Source: Deltaproteobacteria bacterium (GTDB lineage Bacteria; Desulfobacterota; Desulfuromonadia; Geobacterales; DSM-12255). From it: a stretch of 36,576 bases of DNA. Below are positions 1 to 6,897 of this stretch, in pieces. The stretch's first letter is position 1, and every line of letters starts with the position of its first letter. Position numbers and translations under genes: made by a program. The stretch spans positions 1-36,576 of the forward strand of contig JAJZTK010000025.1 of assembly GCA_021849045.1 (NCBI GenBank), given 5' to 3'. The notes under the pieces are model-generated. The model was not told the origin of the DNA. It did not search any database and saw only the letters and a list, made by a program, of their open reading frames with translations.

Positions 1-355
1 CCGGGATATCCTTCGCCAGCTCGGCAGCCAGTGCCCGCTCTTCCGGGGTGAAGCCGGTGGAGCCGATGACGATCGACTTCCGCTTGAGGGCGCATGCCTC
101 CAGGTTCTTGAGCGACACCTTGGGGGAGGTGAAGTCGATCAGGGCGTCGCAGCCGTCGACCACCACGTTCAGGTCGTCGGAAATGGCGACGCCGATGGCG
201 CCGAGACCGGCGTTGAACCCGGCATCCTGGCCGACCATCGGGTGGCCGGGCCGCTCAAGGGCACCGGAGAGTTCGACCCCCTCGGCCTCCCTGATGGCAG
301 CGATGATGCGTCCACCCATCCTCCCGGCAGCGCCGCAGACAGCGATCTTGATCAT
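1..355 (-). CDS. dapB: 4-hydroxy-tetrahydrodipicolinate reductase, N-terminal part (cut by window edge)
   Basis: Catalyses the NAD(P)H-dependent reduction in the diaminopimelate/lysine pathway directly after DapA, in the cytosol. Reading the minus strand from the ATG at 355 gives a protein beginning MIKIAVCGAAGRMGGRI, the glycine-rich dinucleotide-binding start (GxxGRMG) of DapB. Further on come a DALIDFTSP stretch and an IVIGSTGFT stretch, both typical of the Rossmann domain. About 118 codons are visible; the catalytic and tetramerisation part lies outside the window. It is the last gene seen of the argH-lysA-dapA-dapB block, 77 bases after dapA, with a GC-rich inverted repeat in the gap. 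The start follows from the family N-terminus. Identity is secure. Confidence 0.93.
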   Translation of the reverse strand, partial: MIKIAVCGAAGRMGGRIIAAIREAEGVELSGALERPGHPMVGQDAGFNAGLGAIGVAISDDLNVVVDGCDALIDFTSPKVSLKNLEACALKRKSIVIGSTGFTPEERALAAELAKDIP

Positions 356-380
356 AGAAACCTCGATTGCTCGGGGGGCA

Positions 381-423
381 GGGCTCGGGGCAAGATCCAG
401 TCTTTACCCCCAGCCCTGAGCCC
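381..423. repeat. GC-rich imperfect inverted repeat between dapA and dapB
   Basis: GGGCTCGGGGC (381-391) and GCCCTGAGCCC (413-423) pair over 11 positions with one non-Watson-Crick position, around a 21-base loop. It lies in the 77-base dapA-dapB gap. No T-run follows on the minus strand, so it is not a clear terminator. A processing or attenuation hairpin, or a dispersed genomic repeat, are the options. Confidence 0.5.
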
Positions 424-432
424 TCAGCAGTA

Positions 433-1305
433 TTATATGAGACCGTATTCCTTCATGATGGCCGCCAGCTTCGCCTTGTTCGCCTCGCCCATGGGGCAGA
501 GTGGCAGGCGGAGTTCGTCGGAGCATTTGCCCATCAGCCCAAGGGCGGTCTTCACCGGGATCGGGTTCGACTCGATGAACATGGCGTTCCCGATCTTGAG
601 TGTGTCCAGGTGGATCTGGCGCGCATCGGCCAAGTCGCCGGCAAAGAAGGCGTCGACGAGGCTCGCCACGGTCTTCGGCATGATGTTGGCCAGGACCGAG
701 ATGACCCCTTTGGCGCCGCAGGCCATCATCGGATAGGTGATGAAGTCGTCGCCGCACAGGACGTCGATCTGGCCGTTGCAGAGAGCGATGACCTCGGACG
801 CCTGCTGGAGCGACCCGGTGGCCTCCTTGATCGCCACGATGTTCCTGTGGGGCGCCAGGCGGGCAACGGTCTCGGGGAGCATGTTGACGCCGGTGCGACC
901 CGGTACGTTGTAGAGGATCTGGGGGATGGCCACGGCGTCGGCTATTGCCGTGTAGTGGCGCACCAGACCTTCCTGGGTCGGCTTGTTGTAGTAAGGGGTG
1001 ACCAGCAGCACACCATCGGCACCCGCTTCCTTGGCCTTCTGGGAAAGTTCGATCGCCTCGGCCGTGGCATTGGAACCGGTGCCGGCGATGACCGGTACCC
1101 GCTTCTTCACCTGGTCGATGACGGTCTTGATCACCTCCATATGCTCGTCGTAGTCGAGCGTGGAGGCCTCGCCGGTGGTGCCGCACGGCACGATGGCGTC
1201 GGTACCGCCGGCGATCTGGAACTCCACCAGTTCCCGCAGTTTTTCTAAATCAACCTGGCCGTTCTTGAACGGGGTGACAATGGCGACAATGCTTCCTTGG
1301 AACAT
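433..1305 (-). CDS. dapA: 4-hydroxy-tetrahydrodipicolinate synthase
   Basis: Condenses pyruvate with aspartate semialdehyde, the first committed step to diaminopimelate and lysine. The 290-residue protein has the usual family length and a TIM-barrel start (MFQGSIVAIVTPF). Visible active-site elements are CGTTGE with the Thr-Thr pair (about 43-44), the tyrosine of ILYNVPGRTG (about 132) with the carboxylate-binding Arg (about 137), and the Schiff-base lysine of IVAIKEATGS (about 160). The ATG at 1305 is preceded by a strong AGGAGG Shine-Dalgarno. It sits 29 bases downstream of lysA and upstream of dapB, so the three are probably co-transcribed. Nothing is missing or unusual. Confidence 0.97.
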   Translation of the reverse strand: MFQGSIVAIVTPFKNGQVDLEKLRELVEFQIAGGTDAIVPCGTTGEASTLDYDEHMEVIKTVIDQVKKRVPVIAGTGSNATAEAIELSQKAKEAGADGVLLVTPYYNKPTQEGLVRHYTAIADAVAIPQILYNVPGRTGVNMLPETVARLAPHRNIVAIKEATGSLQQASEVIALCNGQIDVLCGDDFITYPMMACGAKGVISVLANIMPKTVASLVDAFFAGDLADARQIHLDTLKIGNAMFIESNPIPVKTALGLMGKCSDELRLPLCPMGEANKAKLAAIMKEYGLI

Positions 1306-1334
1306 AACGATAACCTCCTAGCGTGGAGTTTGAG

Positions 1335-2588
1335 TTACAGGAACGACGCGATTTTCTCGCCCTTGACCAGTTCTTCGACGGTCTCGCGCTCGCGGACCAC
1401 TTCGAACTTGTCTCCCTTGACCATCACCTCGGCCACCCGGGGCCGACTGTTGTAGGAACTGCTCATGGCGAAGCCGTAGGCACCGGCCGACATGAAAGCG
1501 ACCAGATCATCCTGTTTGAACATCGGCACCTCGCGTCCCTTGACCAGGAAGTCGCCCGACTCGCAGATCGGCCCGACGATGTCGGCGACGATCATGCCGT
1601 CCTGATCCCTGGTCACGGCCTGAACGCCGTGGTAGGAGTCGTACAGGGCCGGCCGGGCAAGATCGTTCATCCCGGCATCGATCATGATGAAATTCTTCTC
1701 GTCGCGGGCCTTGGTGTAAAGGGTCTTGGCCACCAGGATGCCGGCGTTGCCCACCAGATTGCGACCCGGCTCGAACACCAGATGCATTCCCAGATCCTTG
1801 GTGGCGGCAACGACCTTCTGGCCGTAGTCGGCCGGCAGAGGGGGCTCTTCGGCGTTGTACTGAATGCCGAGACCGCCGCCGCAGTCGAAATACTTGAGGT
1901 CGATCCCTTGCTCTCGCAGCTTAGCGATCATCACCTTCAGCTTCTCGATGGAGTCGACGAACGGGTTGACCTTGGTCAGCTGGGAACCGATGTGCATGTC
2001 GATGCCGATGACGTCGATGCCGGGAAGGGTCTTGGCCCGGCTGTACTCTTCCATGGCCCGGTCAATGGTGATGCCGAACTTGGCGTTCTTCAGCCCCGTG
2101 GTGATGTAGGGGTGGGTGCCGGGGTCAACGTCCGGGTTGACCCGGATGGCAATGCCGGCCTTCTTCCCCAGGCGGGAGGCGATCTCGCTGATGCGGGTCA
2201 GCTCTTGCTCCGACTCCACGTTGAACATCAGGATGCCGGTGTTCAGGGCGTACTCGATCTCGTCGTCCTTTTTGCCGACGCCTGAGTAGACAACCTTCTG
2301 CGGATCGACGCCAGCCTTGAGTGCACGGAACAGTTCGCCGCCGGAGACGATGTCGACGCCGCCCCCCAGGTTGATGAAGGTCTTGAGGACCGACTGGGTG
2401 GAGTTGGCCTTCACCGAATAGCAGATGGTGTGGGGGGCGCCGCTAAAGGCATCGTCGAACGCCCTGAAGTGGCGGGTCAGGGTGGCATGGGAGTAAACGT
2501 AGACCGGGGTGCCGACCTTGGCGACGATATCCTTCAGCGACACATCTTCGGCGAAGAGTTCGTTCCCCTTGTACTGAAAGTGATTCAT
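1335..2588 (-). CDS. lysA: Diaminopimelate decarboxylase
   Basis: PLP enzyme that decarboxylates meso-diaminopimelate to L-lysine, the last step of the pathway served by dapA and dapB downstream. The 417-residue product has the fold III alanine-racemase-like barrel with the PLP lysine in CYSVKAN (about residue 60), the HIGSQ motif, a glycine-rich phosphate-binding loop (GGGLGI) and CESGDFL, which contributes the catalytic cysteine at the dimer interface. A TTG three codons upstream (2597) is possible, but the ATG at 2588 has GGAGG ten bases before it and matches the family start (MNHFQYKGNELF). A TATACT-like -10 lies on the minus strand near 2632-2627, without a good -35. Gene order argH-lipoprotein-lysA-dapA-dapB fits Geobacter-type genomes. 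Confidence 0.96.
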   Translation of the reverse strand: MNHFQYKGNELFAEDVSLKDIVAKVGTPVYVYSHATLTRHFRAFDDAFSGAPHTICYSVKANSTQSVLKTFINLGGGVDIVSGGELFRALKAGVDPQKVVYSGVGKKDDEIEYALNTGILMFNVESEQELTRISEIASRLGKKAGIAIRVNPDVDPGTHPYITTGLKNAKFGITIDRAMEEYSRAKTLPGIDVIGIDMHIGSQLTKVNPFVDSIEKLKVMIAKLREQGIDLKYFDCGGGLGIQYNAEEPPLPADYGQKVVAATKDLGMHLVFEPGRNLVGNAGILVAKTLYTKARDEKNFIMIDAGMNDLARPALYDSYHGVQAVTRDQDGMIVADIVGPICESGDFLVKGREVPMFKQDDLVAFMSAGAYGFAMSSSYNSRPRVAEVMVKGDKFEVVRERETVEELVKGEKIASFL

Positions 2589-2741
2589 TGTGATCAATCC
2601 TCCATTTGGCTTATAAGTGCGTCCAGAGTATAGACAAACCTTGTTTTGGCTAAAGTGTTTTTACCTAACATAGGAGGGGACAAAAGTCAAAAGATTCAAT
2701 CGGGTAGAAAGGGGAAGGTACGGCGTTCCAAAGGGTGCCGA

Positions 2742-3497
2742 TCAGCGGAACTCGGGAGGGGAGAGGGAGGCGTCCACCTCATTGGAAGGTTCGCTCTCCA
2801 CCTCTTCACCATCGATGCGGACCACGGCTGTTACGGTGTAGTGATAGATAACGGTACGGTCAAGCTGCTGGTCGGTGTAGGTGGGGCCGGGGACCGGCGT
2901 GAGCGGAACAACGGGTGCGGGCTCGCCGGAACGCTGGCGGTAGATATTGAAACGCAGCCGCTCGCTGCCGCCGGTAAGGGGAGGAGTGACGAACTCCAAG
3001 GTAACAGCGGTCGGCGAGGGAATCGCCTTGAGTGCGGGAGGCAAAGGCGCGGCAACCTTTTTTCGTGGCTCGCTGAAGGCCGGGCGCCCGGCCGCACCCC
3101 GTCGGCTCACGGCAGTGACACTGTAGCGATAGGCAGTGCTGGTCTTGACATCGCGATCCATGCAGAAGAAACTGTCTCCGCTCCGCTGCACGTCACGCAG
3201 GAAGTCCAGATCAATGCTCCTGACCGGTCGCCAGCTGTCCGGGCAGGCGAGACAATCCTCTCCCGGCGGCAGGACCTCATGGCGGTAGAGCCGGAAACCG
3301 GCCAGGTCGCGCAGAGGGCGTCCCCGCTCCTCCTTGCCGGGTGCGGTCCAGGAGATGCGGAAGCCATCCCCCTGCTGCCGCACCTGCAGATCGGACGCCG
3401 GCGCAGGCACCAGCGCCTCGGGCGGGATCAGTGCCCCCTTCTTGCCGCAGCCGGCAAACAGTAGCGTACAGATTAAAAGACAGAGAATCGATTTCAT
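2742..3497 (-). CDS. Lipoprotein with fibronectin type III-like repeats
   Basis: The 251-residue protein starts with a lipoprotein signal peptide, MKSILCLLICTLLFAGC, where LFAGC is the lipobox and the Cys at about residue 17 would be lipidated. Two beta-rich segments follow that resemble fibronectin type III modules: residues about 36-130 (FRISWTAPG... GFRLYRHE... AYRYSVTAVS) and about 150-240 (VTLEFVTPP... RFNIYRQ... IYHYTVTAVV). A CLAC pair lies in the first module. It is 12 bases downstream of argH and upstream of lysA, a position typical for an uncharacterised lipoprotein in this group. No function is recognisable; a cell-envelope binding or scaffolding role is an inference from the fold. 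Confidence 0.82.
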   Translation of the reverse strand: MKSILCLLICTLLFAGCGKKGALIPPEALVPAPASDLQVRQQGDGFRISWTAPGKEERGRPLRDLAGFRLYRHEVLPPGEDCLACPDSWRPVRSIDLDFLRDVQRSGDSFFCMDRDVKTSTAYRYSVTAVSRRGAAGRPAFSEPRKKVAAPLPPALKAIPSPTAVTLEFVTPPLTGGSERLRFNIYRQRSGEPAPVVPLTPVPGPTYTDQQLDRTVIYHYTVTAVVRIDGEEVESEPSNEVDASLSPPEFR

Positions 3498-3509
3498 TAC
3501 TTATCCCGT

Positions 3510-4886
3510 CTATTTCCCCGCCTTGGCCCGCTCAATCTCAGCCTTCACCCGCTCCAGCGCCGTCCCGCCGATGGCGGACCGGGCGTTCACCGAGGCCTCC
3601 AGGGTGATGGCGTCATAGATATCCTCGCCGATCTTGTCGGAAAATCCTTTCCATTCCTCGATGGTCAGCTCCGGCAGGTCCTTGCCGTTGGAGAGACAGT
3701 AGGCCACTGATTTCCCGACAACTTCGTGGGCATCCCGAAACGGCATCCCCTTGCGGACCAGGTAATCGGCCACGTCGGTGGCGGTGGAGAACCCCTTGGC
3801 CGCGGCCTGGCGCATGGTGCCGGCGTTCACCGTCATCTCCCGGATCATGTCGGCGAAAATCTTGAGGGACCCCTTGACCGTGTCGATGGTGTCGAACAGT
3901 GGCTCCTTGTCCTCCTGCATGTCCTTGTTGTAGGCGAGCGGCAGCCCTTTCATCACCGTCAGGAGAGCCATCAGGTTGCCATAGACCCGGCCGGTCTTGC
4001 CCCGGACCAGTTCGGGCACGTCAGGGTTCTTCTTCTGGGGCATGATGCTTGATCCGGTGCAGAAGCCGTCGGAAAGGTCGATGAACTTAAACTCGCTGGT
4101 GGACCAGAGGATCAGCTCCTCGGAGAAGCGCGACAGGTGCATCATCAGGATTGAGGAGGCGGAGATGAACTCCAGGGCAAAGTCCCGGTCCGAGACCGAA
4201 TCGAGGGAATTGCGGGTCACCTCCGGGAAATCGAGCAGCTCGGCTACATGCTCCCGGTCGATGGGAAAGGTGGTGCCGGCCAGTGCCCCGGCCCCGAGCG
4301 GCAGGACGTTCACCCGCTTCAGGCAGTCCTCCATCCGCCCCTTGTCCCGCTTGAACATCTCCACATAGGCGAGCATATGGTGGCTGAAGAGGATCGGCTG
4401 GGCAGTCTGCAGGTGGGTGTAGCCCGGCATGATGACCCCCAGGTTCGTCTCCGCCTGATTGAGGAGCGAGTCAATGAGCAGGTCGAGATAGGCGGAGACC
4501 TCGACGATCTCGTCCCTGAGGTAGAGACGGATGTCCAGGGCCACCTGGTCGTTGCGGGAGCGGCCGGTGTGGAGTCTCTTTCCGGCCTCGCCGATCTTGG
4601 CCGACAGCCGCGCCTCGATATTCATGTGGATGTCTTCCAGGGAGACGGAGAAGTCGAAATGACCGGCCTCGATCTGCTCCAGGATATGCTGCAGGCCGTG
4701 GACGATCGCTTCCACGTCGGCCATGGGGATGATCCCCTGCTTCCCCAGCATCCGGGCATGGGCGATGGAACCGCGGATATCCTGGTGGTAAAGGCGCTTG
4801 TCGAAGTCGATGGAGGCGGTGAACTCCTCGACGAATTTGTTGGTGGGCTGGGCGAACCGGCCGCCCCAGAGTTTGTCCTTGGACAT
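3510..4886 (-). CDS. argH: Argininosuccinate lyase
   Basis: Cleaves argininosuccinate to arginine and fumarate, the last step of arginine synthesis. The 458-residue length is normal for the fumarase/aspartase superfamily. Visible motifs: LWGGRF at the N-terminus, [19 protein letters not shown] with the active-site Thr-His, and the flexible signature loop [12 protein letters not shown] near residue 280 carrying the catalytic Ser. The ATG at 4886 has GGGAG five bases upstream. The Bro-N gene ends only 21 bases upstream of it, so argH may be expressed by read-through from the ileS-nitrilase-Bro-N side. In related genomes argG is the more usual neighbour; that statement is from memory and needs checking. 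Confidence 0.97.
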   Translation of the reverse strand: MSKDKLWGGRFAQPTNKFVEEFTASIDFDKRLYHQDIRGSIAHARMLGKQGIIPMADVEAIVHGLQHILEQIEAGHFDFSVSLEDIHMNIEARLSAKIGEAGKRLHTGRSRNDQVALDIRLYLRDEIVEVSAYLDLLIDSLLNQAETNLGVIMPGYTHLQTAQPILFSHHMLAYVEMFKRDKGRMEDCLKRVNVLPLGAGALAGTTFPIDREHVAELLDFPEVTRNSLDSVSDRDFALEFISASSILMMHLSRFSEELILWSTSEFKFIDLSDGFCTGSSIMPQKKNPDVPELVRGKTGRVYGNLMALLTVMKGLPLAYNKDMQEDKEPLFDTIDTVKGSLKIFADMIREMTVNAGTMRQAAAKGFSTATDVADYLVRKGMPFRDAHEVVGKSVAYCLSNGKDLPELTIEEWKGFSDKIGEDIYDAITLEASVNARSAIGGTALERVKAEIERAKAGK

Positions 4887-4907
4887 AATAGCTCCCTTGT
4901 GTTGTCG

Positions 4908-5741
4908 TTAAGTCAGCTTCTTGCCCTTCTTCTGAGCCAATTCCTTGAAGTTCGAACTGCAGACCACCGGGGTGCCGCTTCGCTCTTCGATATCCCGGCG
5001 CGTCCGTCCGGCAACCGACCCGCCGTCCTGCGCATCCTTCTTCAGCGGGTCGAACCCTTGCGAATCCCGGTCCCGATGCAGCTTGGTGGTGGTCGCCTCG
5101 GCCAACATAGTGAGTATCAGTTCGATATCGGTCATGTGGTCTCGCAGGTTTTCTCGCTCCAAACCTTTCACCGCCTTATATTCATCCACCTTCAGGTCAA
5201 AGGCTCCCTGCATGATTTCGTTGGTCAGGATGGCGTACTCCAGGCTGCCCTTCGCGCCGCGGGTTCTCCACTCGTCGGTCAGGTCCTGGCGGACGGCGAT
5301 CCCCCGCAGCCGCTTGTCGATCCACTCCTTGGGGTAGCCTTTCTGCTCATAGAGCTGTTTCATCCGCTCCTGAGCCAGTTCGGGGTTTTCGATCTCCTGG
5401 ACCCGCTCATAACCTACTTGGGCGAGCCATTGCTTGAACGGTTCGGCCTTGGGGGAAGGAATTGCCTGAATAATGCGGAACAGCCCCTTTGTATTGGCGC
5501 AGTCAGTCGCATATTTTTTGCCGTCCGCGGCTGTCAGTTTCAGTTGTACCCAAACTGGGGACAACTGAAGATCGGTAAACTCTCTCTTCTTTACCTTGCC
5601 CCAGTATTGCCGTGGCGTCGGCGACTCAGTCAGAACATCGATCACATCGACAACAGCAAACCACCATTCGCCTTCATGGATGATTCGGCGAATTTCTTTC
5701 CCCTGAAACACGGCCAGTTTAATAAGCTCTTTCGCGGTCAT
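4908..5741 (-). CDS. Bro-N domain (phage antirepressor-like) protein
   Basis: The 277-residue protein begins with a Bro-N-type domain: a beta-strand-rich start (KEIRRIIHEGEWWFAVVDV), a TPRQYWGKVKKRE segment and a strand region with QLKLTAADGKKY and RIIQAIPSPKAE (to about residue 100). The C-terminal half is helical and ends with a DGGSVAGRTRRDIEERSG segment typical of bacterial Bro-N/DinD-like proteins. Such proteins bind DNA and occur in prophages and as stand-alone chromosomal genes. The start is set by the upstream gene: the nitrilase-like TGA at 5745-5743 is followed by one base and then this ATG at 5741, implying translational coupling. An open frame continues upstream, but only as a shadow of the nitrilase gene. 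Role unknown; a regulator or effector for its partner is an inference. Confidence 0.8.
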   Translation of the reverse strand: MTAKELIKLAVFQGKEIRRIIHEGEWWFAVVDVIDVLTESPTPRQYWGKVKKREFTDLQLSPVWVQLKLTAADGKKYATDCANTKGLFRIIQAIPSPKAEPFKQWLAQVGYERVQEIENPELAQERMKQLYEQKGYPKEWIDKRLRGIAVRQDLTDEWRTRGAKGSLEYAILTNEIMQGAFDLKVDEYKAVKGLERENLRDHMTDIELILTMLAEATTTKLHRDRDSQGFDPLKKDAQDGGSVAGRTRRDIEERSGTPVVCSSNFKELAQKKGKKLT

Positions 5742-5742
5742 G

Positions 5743-6873
5743 TCATAACTCCGCCAGTTTCTCCCAGCGGCCATCCTCCGTCCAGTGCATGACGCTGTGC
5801 ACCTTGAGCGGTACCCGCGAGGTGCGGGGGTCGAGCTCGTGGTGCAGCGGGAGATTGAAGTAGTAGAGCCGGGTCTCGGGGCCGAAGCGGAGCCGGCAGA
5901 CCGGCGCCCCGCCGAAGTCGTCGGTGACGAACTCCCGCTGCTGCACCTTCCCCAGCTTGTGATGGCGGTTGATGACCACGTAGGAATAGCCGTGGGCCGG
6001 CTTGCCGTCGGAGAATCCCTCGACAAAGGTTTCGTCTGAACTGTTGCCGAAGATCGTCACCGCCTCCCGGACACCCGGGAAGTCCTCCAGGTACTCGCCG
6101 TAGAAGCCGCTGATCACGTCCCGGTAGCTATGGTGTTCCGGTTTCGGGTTGCACTGGAGGACGAAGAGGGTGTCCAGTCCCTGCCTGGTGGTGAAGTAAT
6201 GCTGGTTGGCATGGTCGATGATCTGCTTGATGTTCGAGGCGTACAGGTCGCGATAAAGATAATCGAGACAGATGATTGCCATGAAGTTGAAGCAGGAGGG
6301 ACGGCTGTGGAAGAGATAGAAGTGCCGCCCCCGGTACAGGTCATGGTACTTGTCCAGGAACTCCTCGCCGTGGTACGGGTGGGACTTGGCCTCCAGAAAG
6401 ACCCGCAGCCTGCCGCTTGCCTCCTTGACCGCTATACAGCACCAGTTGACCGGCATCTCCAGGATGTCTCCGGAGTCCAGATCCCTGTTCACCAGCTCGA
6501 TCGCCTCGGCGTTATCCTCCCCAAAGCGCTCCAAGAGCTCCCGGTAGGTCTTGAGGGGCACATGCTCGATGCCGAACATGGTCACCGAATTGGGGCGAAA
6601 CCCCTGGTCGATGGCTGCCAGCATCTCGTTGAATCGGACATAGGGGATGCTGCACTCAGGAAACATGAGGAAGTGGAGCTTCTTCATGTTCCCCTCGCCG
6701 GCAGCCACCAGGTCGAGGATAGCCTTCACCTGTAGCCACTTTTCATCCGGATCGGTGATGACAAAGCCGCTCTCGTCCTTGCGCAGCCGGTTGGGCAACT
6801 GGGCGATCAGGCAGTGGAGATGGTGGCCGAGCGGGAACTCCAGGTTGACCTTTGTATCGATGATCTGGACCAT
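5743..6873 (-). CDS. Nitrilase-superfamily-like hydrolase of unknown substrate
   Basis: The 376-residue protein carries the spacing expected of the carbon-nitrogen hydrolase Glu-Lys-Cys triad: Glu in LMFPECSIPY (about 73), Lys in FLEAKSHPYHGEE (about 163) and Cys in MAIICLDYLY (about 202). The remainder resembles no named nitrilase branch that I recognise, and large stretches around the triad (YRDVISGFYGEY, NSSDETF) look lineage-specific. It starts at the ATG at 6873, with GGAG five bases upstream; a GTG two codons earlier overlaps that Shine-Dalgarno. It lies 24 bases after ileS and one base before the Bro-N gene. Nitrilase domains are known in some defence systems (certain reverse-transcriptase types), but no reverse transcriptase is present here. 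Substrate and role are not predictable. Confidence 0.72.
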   Translation of the reverse strand: MVQIIDTKVNLEFPLGHHLHCLIAQLPNRLRKDESGFVITDPDEKWLQVKAILDLVAAGEGNMKKLHFLMFPECSIPYVRFNEMLAAIDQGFRPNSVTMFGIEHVPLKTYRELLERFGEDNAEAIELVNRDLDSGDILEMPVNWCCIAVKEASGRLRVFLEAKSHPYHGEEFLDKYHDLYRGRHFYLFHSRPSCFNFMAIICLDYLYRDLYASNIKQIIDHANQHYFTTRQGLDTLFVLQCNPKPEHHSYRDVISGFYGEYLEDFPGVREAVTIFGNSSDETFVEGFSDGKPAHGYSYVVINRHHKLGKVQQREFVTDDFGGAPVCRLRFGPETRLYYFNLPLHHELDPRTSRVPLKVHSVMHWTEDGRWEKLAEL

Positions 6874-6897
6874 GGGCACTCCGCGGTTAATGCTCCG

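Noticed and set aside
2589-2741. Lysine riboswitch before lysA
   Set aside because: The 150-base leader lacks the conserved lysine-aptamer blocks and is too short.
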